The translations under genes were made by a program, and so were the position numbers. Below, one piece after another: positions 54,790-63,088 of a DNA stretch of 64,000 nt. Each line of letters opens with the position of its first letter. Within the stretch, counting starts at the first letter, position 1. The stretch covers positions 1,364,001 through 1,428,000 of the forward strand of contig NZ_CP117520.1 in assembly GCF_028621895.1 (NCBI RefSeq). The letters run 5' to 3'. A model generated the notes under the pieces. That model did not search any database. It saw nothing but the letters and a program-made list of their open reading frames with translations, and was not told the DNA's origin. The DNA comes from Acinetobacter sp. GSS19. GTDB lineage: Bacteria; Pseudomonadota; Gammaproteobacteria; Pseudomonadales; Moraxellaceae.

Positions 54790-55521
54790 ATGACCTATCA
54801 AGTGCATGTAATTGATGTCAAAAATAACCAACAAAACTACATCTGGCTGATTGAAGATACACACACCCAAGAAGCTGTGGTGATTGACCCCACAGAAGCA
54901 GCACTGGTCACCGATTTCTGCCAACAACATCATTTACAATTAAAACAGATCTGGATCACTCACTGGCATAAGGATCATATTGGCGGTATTCCAGCTTTAA
55001 TTACAGAACAAAACATTCCGGTATATGGTCCACGTGAAGAACTCAGTAAAATCCCATTTATTCGTCATGCCTTACAGCATGAGGATCAATTCCATTTTAA
55101 CCAACTTGAAATTGATGTGATTGCCACACCAGGACACACCTTAGGCCATATTTGTTATTTCATTGATGCCATAGATGCCTTATTTTGTGGGGATACTTTG
55201 TTTGCTATGGGTTGTGGTCGCTTGTTTGAAGGCACAGCAGAACAAATGTATCACTCCCTTAACCGACTCGCAGCACTCCCACCACGCACCCGTGTGTATT
55301 GCACACACGAATACACGCTAGCAAACGCGGAGTTTGCACTCACGATTGAGCCAGACAATATCGAGTTGCAACAGCGTATGCAGCAGGTAAAACAATTACG
55401 CAACAAAGACCAGATCACTCTACCTTCCAGTATTGAATTAGAATTAGAAACAAACCCTTTTCTACGTGCAGAAAATGTAGCTGAGTTTGCTAGAATCCGT
55501 CTCTTGAAAGATAACTTTTAA
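54790..55521 (+). CDS. gloB: Hydroxyacylglutathione hydrolase (glyoxalase II)
   Basis: Binuclear metallo-hydrolase releasing D-lactate and glutathione from S-lactoylglutathione. The 243-residue protein has THWHKDHIGG (His58, His60, Asp62, His63), TPGHTLGHICYF, FCGDTLFAMGCGRLFEGTAEQMYHSL and YCTHEYTLANAEFAL, specific to GloB rather than other MBL hydrolases, plus the C-terminal glutathione-binding region. Its last codons overlap the convergent small gene by 4 bases. Confidence 0.96.
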   Translation: MTYQVHVIDVKNNQQNYIWLIEDTHTQEAVVIDPTEAALVTDFCQQHHLQLKQIWITHWHKDHIGGIPALITEQNIPVYGPREELSKIPFIRHALQHEDQFHFNQLEIDVIATPGHTLGHICYFIDAIDALFCGDTLFAMGCGRLFEGTAEQMYHSLNRLAALPPRTRVYCTHEYTLANAEFALTIEPDNIELQQRMQQVKQLRNKDQITLPSSIELELETNPFLRAENVAEFARIRLLKDNF

Positions 55522-55802
55522 AGCGAATCGCCCTGATCTTGACATTGACGTTGATATTCTTCGAGTTGCTCAGCTGTCACCACCTGCAAATAGCGCGTCT
55601 GATCAACCCGAACCAATTGTAAATGGTTTAAAGCAGGTTGATGCAAACGCGCACTCCCAAACGGGGTGTAACACACCTCACTTTGACTGGAAAACTCAAG
55701 CCAATCTTCATGCCCCATCAACACAGCAACCGCTTCCAACCCTTGCTGCTGAAGTTGCTGAAGCTGTTGCTGTACTAAAGTTGCAATCGCCAGTTGCTGC
55801 AT
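55518..55802 (-). CDS. Small Gln-rich protein of unknown function
   Basis: A 94-residue product starting at ATG 55802 (MQQLAIATLVQQQLQQLQQQG), with AGGTGAG just upstream; a longer frame from 55835 is possible. The N-terminal 25 residues are a Gln/Leu-rich amphipathic helix. The rest is unremarkable (GLEAVAVLMGHEDWLEF). No signal peptide. The family is not recognised. It converges on gloB with a 4-base overlap and lies 34 bases downstream of the next minus-strand gene, so the two may be co-transcribed. Confidence 0.65.
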   Translation of the reverse strand: MQQLAIATLVQQQLQQLQQQGLEAVAVLMGHEDWLEFSSQSEVCYTPFGSARLHQPALNHLQLVRVDQTRYLQVVTAEQLEEYQRQCQDQGDSL

Positions 55803-55836
55803 GATCTCACCTGACCAAATAACCCTTTTTCTCATT

Positions 55837-56397
55837 TTACAGACTATTTTTGGTTTTCTGTTGCTCTAATTGCGCAAATTGCTTTTCCATCTGCCGAAAA
55901 GCATCTTGAAAACCCATCAGAGAAACTTGCTGATCAATATCTTCAAATTGATGGGTTTGCTGGAAACGCATATAGACATAATAACCGCGCTTAAACTGCT
56001 CAATTAACTGCAAAGCATTACGAAATGAGCCATCTTGAGTATATATCACAGGATGTTGATCTACACGCAAAGCTGTTTTAGGACTTTTACTCGGTTGATT
56101 ACCGATGACCACACTATAGTCATGATTCAAACGGATTACAGTGATATTGTCTTTTTGCAAAGTACAAATCTTCGCCTGATCAAACACCTTAATCCAACAG
56201 CGAACATTCCAGCTCGAACGTGCCACTATTCGATTTTCCAACTGACTAATTTCTTCATGATTTTTTGAGTATTCAACTACCCGAATCAAATCAGCAAGAC
56301 GATCATCAGAGTAGTAAGATTTATTAGCAGCAAATACTGAATGAGATAAAATCAGAGATAGTATGGTTACCCCAGCTCCTAAAAATTTATTAAACAT
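55837..56397 (-). CDS. Exported protein, possibly distantly IalB-like
   Basis: A 186-residue protein with a signal peptide (MFNKFLGAGVTILSLILSHSVFA, cleavage after VFA). The mature part has two cysteines (VRCWIKVFDQAKICTL). The pattern ALRVDQHPVIYT ... ALQLIEQFKRGYYVYMRFQ ... VSLMGFQDAFRQM resembles the core of invasion-associated-locus-B proteins (a basal strand, a helix and the closing L-x-G-F-x-x-A motif). I rate that as suggestive only. Gln-rich C-terminus. The region upstream is very AT-rich. Confidence 0.65.
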   Translation of the reverse strand: MFNKFLGAGVTILSLILSHSVFAANKSYYSDDRLADLIRVVEYSKNHEEISQLENRIVARSSWNVRCWIKVFDQAKICTLQKDNITVIRLNHDYSVVIGNQPSKSPKTALRVDQHPVIYTQDGSFRNALQLIEQFKRGYYVYMRFQQTHQFEDIDQQVSLMGFQDAFRQMEKQFAQLEQQKTKNSL

Positions 56398-56880
56398 TTT
56401 TCACGCATTATTTCCTTATAGTGATATTATTTTATCATTACAAAAAAACACAATAAAACCACAGAATTAACCTTAAAATGCACTGGATTATACTTTTATT
56501 AATTTTTGCCAAATATATCACAATAAATTTTATATTTATTACAAATTGTTACATATCAATTAACATACTCTCAAGTCAAATTTATGACAAATCGTTTCCA
56601 AAATATACGATTAAATATTCTTGTAGATTTTTAAAATTTCCCATATAAATCACCCTAAATCTTAAATAAGCTCTTTATTTATATTCAGTTTCTAACTAAA
56701 TCAATCAAAACAAATCAATCAAAATCCCAAAGCAAGCTCAAAGAGTGCATTCCCAAGCCATCACCTAAAATACGAATATTGGCTAGAAATTCATCAAAAA
56801 CTCATCTATAAGTTAAAGCTCTACAATTTCACCCTTTAAAAAATCAATCGATATCCCTATTAAAGAATCTAGAGATTAAT
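56398..56880. other. AT-rich gene-free stretch
   Basis: About 480 bases of strongly AT-rich sequence between divergent genes, with short repeats such as AATCAATCAAAA occurring twice near 56700-56725. No credible reading frame, tRNA fragment or strong hairpin was seen. It should hold the promoters of the flanking genes. Curvature-prone A-tracts are frequent. Confidence 0.5.
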
Positions 56881-56893
56881 AAGGAGTTTGCTC

Positions 56894-57097
56894 GTGAAAA
56901 AAGTGGTTAAAGCAAAGAACTTGATCGCCTTTAGAATTTGGTTAGAAAAGTTGGGTTACTCAGTTAAAAATTTGGCTGACGGTAAAGGTTTCACCTTTAG
57001 CTTTAAAAAAGAATATGGTCTGGTTACCTGTGATTTAGCTGGTAATGCACTCGCGATGCAACTCGGGGAAGAATTCGAAGACCATTTAAAAGCTTAA
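56894..57097 (+). CDS. Small protein of unknown function (67 aa)
   Basis: Start GTG at 56894 with a perfect AAGGAG 7 bases upstream gives MKKVVKAKNLIAFRIWLEKLG. The protein is small, with a basic N-terminal helix and a mixed C-terminus (GFTFSFKKEYGLVTCDLAGNALAMQLGEEFEDHLKA), and no signal peptide. Not recognised. It stands alone between an AT-rich region and a tRNA cluster on the opposite strand and has its own terminator (57146-57178). The strong ribosome site favours a real gene. Confidence 0.65.
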   Translation: MKKVVKAKNLIAFRIWLEKLGYSVKNLADGKGFTFSFKKEYGLVTCDLAGNALAMQLGEEFEDHLKA

Positions 57098-57145
57098 TGA
57101 TCATAATAGCTTCTAGCTTATCTCACTGAAAGCACAAGAAACTCA

Positions 57146-57178
57146 AAAGGCATCTATACGGAAATAGATACCTTTTCT
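57146..57178 (+). terminator. Terminator of the 67-residue gene
   Basis: Arms AAAAGG-CATCTAT and ATAGAT-CCTTTT (one bulge) around ACGGAA, then TCTTGTTTTT. Confidence 0.6.
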
Positions 57179-57206
57179 TGTTTTTATCATCATATAAAAA
57201 TTTAGA

Positions 57207-57243
57207 CATAAAAAAACCAGATGTTTAACATCTGGTTTTTTTG
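57207..57243 (-). terminator. Terminator of the tRNA cluster
   Basis: Arms AAAACCAGATGTT and AACATCTGGTTTT, flanked by A- and T-runs, hence active in both directions. It lies just beyond the 3' end of the last tRNA-Leu. Confidence 0.9.
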
Positions 57244-57247
57244 AATA

Positions 57248-57332
57248 TGGTGGGGGCGAAGAGACTCGAACTCTTACACCTTGCGGCGCTGGAACCTAAA
57301 TCCAGTGCGTCTACCAATTTCGCCACGCCCCC
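57248..57332 (-). tRNA. tRNA-Leu (anticodon UAG), second copy in transcription order
   Basis: An 85-base tRNA with encoded CCA. Acceptor GGGGGCG/CGCCCCC, anticodon stem CUGGA/UCCAG with loop UUUAGGU (anticodon UAG), a long class-II variable arm (GCCGCAAGGU), and T-arm GAGUUCGAGUCUC. Sequence identical to the copy at 57474-57558. Confidence 0.95.
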
Positions 57333-57360
57333 GATTTTTTATATCCTTCGGTAGGATATT

Positions 57361-57434
57361 TGGCAGAGGATCAAGGATTCGAACCTTGACGAACGGTTTT
57401 GGAGACCGTCATGCTACCATTACACCAATCCTCT
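57361..57434 (-). tRNA. tRNA-Trp (anticodon CCA)
   Basis: A 74-base tRNA with encoded CCA. Acceptor AGAGGAU/AUCCUCU, anticodon stem ACGGU/ACCGU with loop CUCCAAA (anticodon CCA), T-stem CAAGG/CCUUG with loop UUCGAAU. A1-U72 and G73 match TrpRS identity. The D-arm (GUGUAAUGGUAGCAU) has only weak pairs. Confidence 0.9.
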
Positions 57435-57473
57435 ATAACTTTATACCAAGCTTTAATGCTACTTAGTTTAAAG

Positions 57474-57558
57474 TGGTGGGGGCGAAGAGACTCGAACTCT
57501 TACACCTTGCGGCGCTGGAACCTAAATCCAGTGCGTCTACCAATTTCGCCACGCCCCC
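57474..57558 (-). tRNA. tRNA-Leu (anticodon UAG), first copy in transcription order
   Basis: Same 85-base sequence as 57248-57332, including CCA. The flank differs by an extra C at 57559. First tRNA of the cluster; TATAAT at 57573-57578 lies just upstream. Confidence 0.95.
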
Positions 57559-57572
57559 CGATGGCTGTGTAT

Positions 57573-57599
57573 ATTATAGAGATCACTCCAACATGACAA
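57573..57599 (-). promoter_or_regulatory. Probable promoter of the tRNA cluster
   Basis: Minus-strand TATAAT (57573-57578) and TTGTCA (57594-57599), spacer 15 bases. Both boxes are good but the spacer is short. Confidence 0.5.
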
Positions 57600-57649
57600 G
57601 AACTTTTTATCAAAAAACCACACAGATGATTAAATAACAATCAAAACAA

Positions 57650-58477
57650 TCAGTTATGATCATTTTTTAGCAAATTTATACCTGTAAGTACCTGTTTTAC
57701 CTGCCCTACATGAGTAAAACGTTGCTGCAAAGACTTTGCCACCAATCCTTGTAAAACAGGTTCAAAAACTCTGAATGCTAATGGCAGTTCAACTTTTAAA
57801 CGCTGACAGTGCAATACCGCCCATTGCTGATAAGAACGTGCAGCAAAACGTTGCTGGGTGAGCCATTCATAAAGAATGATTCCGAACGCATACAAATCCG
57901 ATTGTTGTGATTTTGGCTGTGCATGGAAAAGCTCCGGTGCCATATAGCGCGGTGTTGCACTCAACGCAGCAGAGATAGGACGACCATCTAAAGGATGAGC
58001 TTGCTCAAAATCCAGTAATTTCAGCTGTCCCTGATAATCCACAAAATGCTCAGCTTTAAGATCCCCATGAATCCAGCCCACTTGATGAAATGCTTCAAGA
58101 CTATCAAGACATTCACGGATAATCGCTGCAATTTGTTGTACACTTAATTCTGCAGGGTTTGACCAGTAAGATTGAGCATGAGGCAGTAGCAACAGCGGAC
58201 TTGAAGTCCTATCGGATAGCCACGCCAAATCTGCAGGACTTAACAGTTGAAAAGGCATCAGAAAATCAGCAAGCGATGCACCAAATCTTTGATAGAACGC
58301 CAATTCCTGCTGAAAAGATTGTGCACACTCAGCATTGCCATCCAACACATGGAGTTTCAGCCAATAACTTTTGTCACCCTGCTGCAAACAATAAAGTCGG
58401 CGCCCTAGTACCCTGCTGTTTTCCTTGGTCAGTAAGTTGACTTGGCGAACCGGCTGACTCGGATCAAATCGCAACAT
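57650..58477 (-). CDS. Protein kinase-like protein (Ser/Thr kinase fold)
   Basis: A 275-residue single kinase domain without membrane or sensor parts. The beta-3 lysine is probably Lys41 (SYWLKLHV), the catalytic loop is HGDLKAEHF (137-145, HGD in place of HRD), the metal loop is DFE (156-158) instead of DFG, then TPRYMAPELF supplies the APE motif (180-182), followed by SDLYAFGIILYEWLTQQ. The Gly-rich loop is not obvious. It may be a true kinase with relaxed motifs or a small-molecule kinase. It overlaps the 3' end of the upstream patatin-like gene by 14 bases, so the two are translated together. Confidence 0.85.
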   Translation of the reverse strand: MLRFDPSQPVRQVNLLTKENSRVLGRRLYCLQQGDKSYWLKLHVLDGNAECAQSFQQELAFYQRFGASLADFLMPFQLLSPADLAWLSDRTSSPLLLLPHAQSYWSNPAELSVQQIAAIIRECLDSLEAFHQVGWIHGDLKAEHFVDYQGQLKLLDFEQAHPLDGRPISAALSATPRYMAPELFHAQPKSQQSDLYAFGIILYEWLTQQRFAARSYQQWAVLHCQRLKVELPLAFRVFEPVLQGLVAKSLQQRFTHVGQVKQVLTGINLLKNDHN

Positions 58478-59972
58478 CAGAAGTTTCTTTTACCGCATAT
58501 TTCTGGTGAAAACGTAATAAATCTAAACAGTGCTGAATTGTCTTGCCAATACGAGCATGCGTTTCAATGGTCGAAATTTTTGGCCAGGTGGCGCGTTCAC
58601 CTTCACGCTGCAACAATCGGAATAAATGCGGGCGTGGGTTTTGCAGCATATAGCTGTAGTGTCGCCAGTTATATTTTCCCACGATATTCACATCCCCATA
58701 GTAACGCTGGTCAATAATGCCATAGCCGTGATCAAGCAAGCGGCGAATCGGTGGAATTCGGCCCATACGTTCACGTGTGAAATCCATCAGTTCCATCGCC
58801 ATGACTTTGCTTTGATGACGAACGATTCGTTCAGGCATACTCAAGACATCCTTACGATAACGCTCTTCATCCGTTTGCATAAACGGGACGACGTGCGGAT
58901 TCACCTGACTTGCAATGGTGTAATTGATATTGTACAGACGAGCCATTTTTTCCTGCGGAAAATCACTGCGCACACTGCCATCCACCCAACGTGTATTCGC
59001 CATATAAGGCGTATGTACCCCATCATAGCGTTTACTGGTTAAACGTACCGGTGGAAATAGAATCGGCACCGCACAGGAGGCCAGTACAGCACTCCACACC
59101 AGCAGATTCGGAGAAGTAAATTTATTCAGGATCCGTGCATCATGAACAGAATCATAAGGTGCAACAGCAATATTCACATGCAAACCGGAACGTTTATAAG
59201 CTTCCTCAAAACTCAGATCCCCCAGATTTTCTACCAAGAATTTTTTTAGGTATTTGACATCCGCAATACCTCCATTGCCTTTGAGCATCTCACTCAGGGT
59301 ACGGAAATGGAAAGCATCACTAAAAAAGTGATCGCCTTGCAGAATATTCATGGCTTCACCATGCGCTGCAGTGCCCATCATTGCCGCCATGATGGCACCG
59401 GCACTAGAACCTGACAGCACTTTAGGCATAAGATCTTGTTCCATCAGTGCCTTACAAACACCGCTATGGAACAGGCCTAATGTGGCTCCACCCGAAAACA
59501 TCAAAGCGGGCTGCCCATAAGCACGCTGGCAGTTTTCAAAAAAATCGATTCTTTCCTGCACAGACATGCCATTGCAGTTAGACGAAACCAGGTAATACAG
59601 ACTATGGCTCACCTCTTCGACGTAGTCTTCAATAATTTTTTTTGTCCCGACGTAAGTTGCGGTAAACAGCATGGGATGACCGATATTGGCAATATCATAA
59701 GTCAGACCTTCACGCAGGATATAGATCAGATCGACGATGCGGTCTTGAGTGCGGTATTTTTTCAGTAGATTCAGACGATGAGAAATCAGCTCGGCATCAA
59801 AGTACTCGGAGGTATTGTCATATTTCCATTCTTGCGCACCACTTTCTTCATCGAGTTTTAAAGCAATACTTTTCCATTCTTCATAGCTTTCCGCCCGCTC
59901 TAATTGCCGTTTTAATTTTTTCATTCGATAGGCCTGATGCGGGTTAAGCTCACTGGTAAAGTTTTTAAACAT
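58464..59972 (-). CDS. Patatin-like phospholipase with DUF3336 domain
   Basis: A 502-residue lipase of the family that includes yeast Tgl3/4/5. Residues 1-145 correspond to the DUF3336 helical domain (YEEWKSIALKLDEESGAQEW, YDIANIGHPMLFT). The patatin core begins with the oxyanion loop FSGGATLGLFHSGV (159-172). The nucleophile is Ser190 in GSSAG, and the catalytic Asp331 is in WVDGSVRSDFP. No signal peptide, so it acts on the inner leaflet or cytoplasmic lipids. The stop lies inside the kinase-like gene's start (14-base overlap). The lipid substrate is unknown. Confidence 0.92.
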   Translation of the reverse strand: MFKNFTSELNPHQAYRMKKLKRQLERAESYEEWKSIALKLDEESGAQEWKYDNTSEYFDAELISHRLNLLKKYRTQDRIVDLIYILREGLTYDIANIGHPMLFTATYVGTKKIIEDYVEEVSHSLYYLVSSNCNGMSVQERIDFFENCQRAYGQPALMFSGGATLGLFHSGVCKALMEQDLMPKVLSGSSAGAIMAAMMGTAAHGEAMNILQGDHFFSDAFHFRTLSEMLKGNGGIADVKYLKKFLVENLGDLSFEEAYKRSGLHVNIAVAPYDSVHDARILNKFTSPNLLVWSAVLASCAVPILFPPVRLTSKRYDGVHTPYMANTRWVDGSVRSDFPQEKMARLYNINYTIASQVNPHVVPFMQTDEERYRKDVLSMPERIVRHQSKVMAMELMDFTRERMGRIPPIRRLLDHGYGIIDQRYYGDVNIVGKYNWRHYSYMLQNPRPHLFRLLQREGERATWPKISTIETHARIGKTIQHCLDLLRFHQKYAVKETSDVAI

Positions 59973-60088
59973 GACCTGCCTCTATGTTTTGCGATCACAC
60001 GTCCGGTACTGTGTCCACTATGCGCAGTAATATTCCCTCAATCAAGTGCAAAAACTTTTAAATTTACGCCAAGTTACACGGTACGCTG

Positions 60089-60115
60089 TTACATTTTTTA
60101 CGGCAATGCTACTAT
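60089..60115 (+). promoter_or_regulatory. Possible extended -10 promoter of the DUF815 gene
   Basis: TGCTACTAT (60107-60115) is an extended -10 box. TTACAT (60089-60094) could act as -35 with a short spacer. It lies 31 bases before the ATG at 60146. Confidence 0.4.
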
Positions 60116-60145
60116 CCGTGCAGGGTTCAACAATATACATCAATT

Positions 60146-61015
60146 ATGGCTACTCTTGATTTACCTGAAAACATTCTCGGTGCGTTGGCGACGGTATTGC
60201 AACAATTACAACAGGTGTTACCGGAGCCCAAACAAGCCACCGATTTTTCTGCACCCGCCTTTAAATGGCAAGACCGCCAGCTCAAAGCGATTCAGCAACC
60301 TAAAGCCGTTTATCTTGACGACTTAAAAGGCATCGAAAAACAAAAAGAAAAAGTCATCCAAAATACCTTGCAGTTTTTGCAGGGTTTGCCAGCCAATGAT
60401 GTTTTATTGACAGGTTCACGCGGTACCGGGAAATCCTCAATTGTTCGTGCACTATTGACTGCCTTTCAGGATCAAGGCTTGCGTCTGATTGAAATTGAAC
60501 GTGACGATCTCAAGGATTTACCCGAAATTCAAAAACTGATTGCAGACCGTCCTGAGAAATTTATTGTGTATTGCGACGATTTAGCATTTAACGCGGAAGA
60601 TGAAAACTACCGTAGCCTGAAAAGTGTACTTGATGGTTCGCTACAGTCTGGCTCTAGCAATTTTATTATTTATGCGACCAGTAACCGACGTCACCTGTTA
60701 CCTGAATTTATGCATGAAAATACCCCGATCACCAAGGTAGATGTTCCGCAATATGTTGAATTGCATCCCCAGGAAGCTATCGAAGAAAAGATTTCGCTCT
60801 CCGACCGTTTTGGCCTATGGTTGTCTTTTTATCCTATGGATCAAAATCTGTATCTGGAAATTGTCGAGCACTATTTAGCAAAAGCCCAGATGCCCTTTAA
60901 CACAGAAGCCCGTGCAGAAAGCTTACGCTGGTGTCAGTCACGCGGACAACGTTCGGGGCGTTCCGCCTATCAATTTTCCAAGCATTGGATCGGCTCACAG
61001 CAGCTCAAGCGCTAA
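60146..61015 (+). CDS. DUF815-family AAA ATPase
   Basis: A 289-residue P-loop ATPase. Walker A is LTGSRGTGKSSIVRALL (Lys96), and Walker B is KFIVYCDDLAFN (Asp144-Asp145). It is followed by LKSVLDGSLQSGSSNFIIYATSNRRHLL, the sensor-1 and sensor region typical of DUF815 (YATSNRRHL). It resembles AAA+ proteins related to DnaC/IstB-like folds. The function is unknown. Divergent from the patatin/kinase pair and convergent with tsaD. Confidence 0.9.
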   Translation: MATLDLPENILGALATVLQQLQQVLPEPKQATDFSAPAFKWQDRQLKAIQQPKAVYLDDLKGIEKQKEKVIQNTLQFLQGLPANDVLLTGSRGTGKSSIVRALLTAFQDQGLRLIEIERDDLKDLPEIQKLIADRPEKFIVYCDDLAFNAEDENYRSLKSVLDGSLQSGSSNFIIYATSNRRHLLPEFMHENTPITKVDVPQYVELHPQEAIEEKISLSDRFGLWLSFYPMDQNLYLEIVEHYLAKAQMPFNTEARAESLRWCQSRGQRSGRSAYQFSKHWIGSQQLKR

Positions 61016-61022
61016 GTTTGCA

Positions 61023-61049
61023 TAAAAAAGAGGCTTTCGCCTCTTTTTC
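61023..61049. terminator. Bidirectional terminator between the DUF815 gene and tsaD
   Basis: Arms AAAAAGAGGC and GCCTCTTTTT around TTTC, located between convergent stops. Confidence 0.92.
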
Positions 61050-62065
61050 TAAATTTCAGCTGGGCGCTGCAGTTCAGTCATCGGCCAACGCGGTGTTGTA
61101 GTGACCGACAATCCATCGCATTGCCCTGCTTGTAATCGTTGATAACCTGCAAACGCAATCATGGCCCCATTGTCGGTACATAGCGCAGGCTCAGCATAGT
61201 AGACACTGGCTTTGATTTTGGCTAAATCTGTTTCAAGACGCTGACGCAAGCGTTGATTGGCACTCACCCCACCCGCAATTACTAAACGTTTCAGACCGGT
61301 TTGTTTTAAGGCTTTGACTGATTTCTTCACTAAGGTATCCACAATCGCTTCCTGGAAACTGGCGGCAATATCCGCATCACGATTTTCATCGCCCAGTTTT
61401 TTCATTTGTACTGAAACAGCCGTCTTCAAGCCACTGAAAGAAAACTCCAAACCTTGATGCAACATCGGACGTGGAAAATCAAATGCCGTTGGGTCTCCCT
61501 GCTCTGCCAGTTTTGCGATATTTGGTCCACCTGGATACGGCAAGCCCATCATTTTGGCGACCTTATCAAATGCTTCACCTGCCGCATCATCAATCGATTC
61601 ACCAAGCAGTTCATACTGACCAATACCATACGCTGCCATCAATTGACTATGTCCACCGGAAACCAGTAAAGCGACAAAAGGAAATTCGGGCGGTGTTTTA
61701 GACAATAAGGGTGCCAACATATGACCTTCCATATGATGCACACCAATCGCAGGCTTATTTAAAGCAAATGCCAGCGTACGGCCAAACAGTGCACCCGTCA
61801 TCAATGCACCCATTAAACCCGGACCACGGGTATAGGCCACTGCATCGATTTCATTTTTTGCGACACCGCTATCCTGCAGTAATTGATTTAATAAAGGAAT
61901 TAATTTGCGTACATGGTCACGTGACGCCAGTTCAGGCACAACCCCACCGTATTCGGCATGCAGTTTGATCTGGCTATACAGCACTTGTCCGCGTAAGCCC
62001 GAGGTACTGTCATACAAGGCTAAACCGGTTTCATCACAAGAAGTTTCTAAGCCTAAAACGATCAT
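61049..62065 (-). CDS. tsaD: tRNA N6-adenosine threonylcarbamoyltransferase TsaD
   Basis: Transfers threonylcarbamoyl to A37 of ANN-decoding tRNAs, with TsaB and TsaE. The 338-residue ASKHA protein shows [19 protein letters not shown], the metal motif [14 protein letters not shown] (His111, His115), [30 protein letters not shown] and [12 protein letters not shown]. Full length. The promoter overlaps that of the divergent rpsU, the common tsaD/rpsU arrangement of gamma-proteobacteria. Confidence 0.98.
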   Translation of the reverse strand: MIVLGLETSCDETGLALYDSTSGLRGQVLYSQIKLHAEYGGVVPELASRDHVRKLIPLLNQLLQDSGVAKNEIDAVAYTRGPGLMGALMTGALFGRTLAFALNKPAIGVHHMEGHMLAPLLSKTPPEFPFVALLVSGGHSQLMAAYGIGQYELLGESIDDAAGEAFDKVAKMMGLPYPGGPNIAKLAEQGDPTAFDFPRPMLHQGLEFSFSGLKTAVSVQMKKLGDENRDADIAASFQEAIVDTLVKKSVKALKQTGLKRLVIAGGVSANQRLRQRLETDLAKIKASVYYAEPALCTDNGAMIAFAGYQRLQAGQCDGLSVTTTPRWPMTELQRPAEI

Positions 62066-62105
62066 TCAACTGCCTATAAAGAATTTCAAAAATCACGCGA
62101 AAGCT

Positions 62106-62133
62106 ATTATAGACTTGTGATATGAGATGTAAA
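62106..62133 (-). promoter_or_regulatory. Promoter of tsaD
   Basis: Minus-strand TTTACA (62128-62133) and TATAAT (62106-62111), spacer 16 bases. It overlaps the rpsU promoter on the other strand. Confidence 0.65.
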
Positions 62134-62143
62134 TGAGTAAAAT
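62115..62143 (+). promoter_or_regulatory. Promoter of rpsU
   Basis: TTGTGA (62115-62120) and TAAAAT (62138-62143), spacer 17 bases, about 70 bases before the rpsU ATG. Confidence 0.65.
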
Positions 62144-62210
62144 ACGGCACTTCACTTGTGATCTAAGGCAATCCTGCCTTGATCTTATCCATAAACTATG
62201 AGGATTCTTC

Positions 62211-62426
62211 ATGCCACAAGTTAAATTGAAAGAAGGCGAACCAGTAGACGTAGCTATCCGTCGTTTCAAACGTTCTTGCGAAAAAGCAGGTGTTTTGGCT
62301 GACGTACGTAAGCGTGAATTCTACGAAAAACCAACTCAAGAACGTAAGCGCAAAAAAGCGGCTGCTGTTAAGCGTTACCAAAAGAAATTGGCTCGCGAAT
62401 CAGTTCGTACTACTCGCCTTTACTAA
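62211..62426 (+). CDS. rpsU: 30S ribosomal protein S21
   Basis: A 71-residue S21 ([25 protein letters not shown], then [19 protein letters not shown]). Normal length, very basic. ATG with AGGATTCTTC upstream. Followed after 31 bases by yqeY rather than directly by dnaG. Confidence 0.99.
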
Positions 62427-62457
62427 TTAATTTGTGATTGACTGCTTGGATACTTTA

Positions 62458-62904
62458 ATGACTACTTTAAAAGATCAAATTACCGAAGTGTTGAAAACCT
62501 CAATGCGTGCCCGTGATATGGCACAGGTAACCGTGATCCGTAGTCTGCAGGCAGCAATTAAGCAAATCGAAGTCGATGAGCGCAAAGAGCTTGACGGTGC
62601 TCAGGTTCTTGCGGTCATTGAAAAGCAAATTAAACAACGTAAAGAATCGGTTAAAGCCTTTGAAGGTGCTGGCCGAGAAGATTTAGCTAGTAAAGAACAA
62701 GCCGAAATTGAGGTGCTATCTCAGTTTCTACCAGAAGCTATGACTGAGGAAGAGCTTGATTCTCTCATTGAGCAAACCATTGTTGCTCAAGGTGCTACTA
62801 GCATGAAAGATATGGGTAAGGTGATGAATTCTCTGCGTCCGCTCATAGCCGGGCGCGCCGATCCTGCGCTAGTTTCGAGTAAAATTAAAGCCAAACTTGG
62901 CTAA
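62458..62904 (+). CDS. yqeY: GatB/YqeY-domain protein
   Basis: A 148-residue protein of the YqeY family, related to the tail domain of the GatB amidotransferase subunit. The start is ATG at 62458 (MTTLKDQITEVLKTSMRARD). Conserved RDMAQVTVIRSLQAAIKQIEVDERKEL and LSQFLPEAMTEEELDSLI, then GATSMKDMGKVMNSLRP. Presumably binds tRNA; the exact role is not known. Its place between rpsU and (probably) dnaG is common in Moraxellaceae and Pseudomonadales. Confidence 0.95.
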   Translation: MTTLKDQITEVLKTSMRARDMAQVTVIRSLQAAIKQIEVDERKELDGAQVLAVIEKQIKQRKESVKAFEGAGREDLASKEQAEIEVLSQFLPEAMTEEELDSLIEQTIVAQGATSMKDMGKVMNSLRPLIAGRADPALVSSKIKAKLG

Positions 62905-63088
62905 TTTTAGTCTTTCTTAAACACGTTCCAGCTATATCTGATTGATCTATTTCGCTAGAAATAGCATAGATATGCTCATGTTTTAATCATTACTGTATAA
63001 GTCATTCGTCGACCAAACCATTTGAAACAAACATTTTGTCCTTTCTCCTTTCAGAATTATTCGTGTTTTCGTAAATTTCAGAACGCGA

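Noticed and set aside
56398..57247. Genomic island or attachment site next to the tRNA cluster
   Set aside because: No copy of a tRNA-Leu 3' end, no integrase and no mobile gene could be found by reading both strands of the interval.
57650..61015. Anti-phage defence system based on kinase, patatin and ATPase genes
   Set aside because: The patatin belongs to the DUF3336 (Tgl-like) group rather than CapV-type effectors. There is no nucleotidyltransferase, and the surroundings are core genes without mobile elements.
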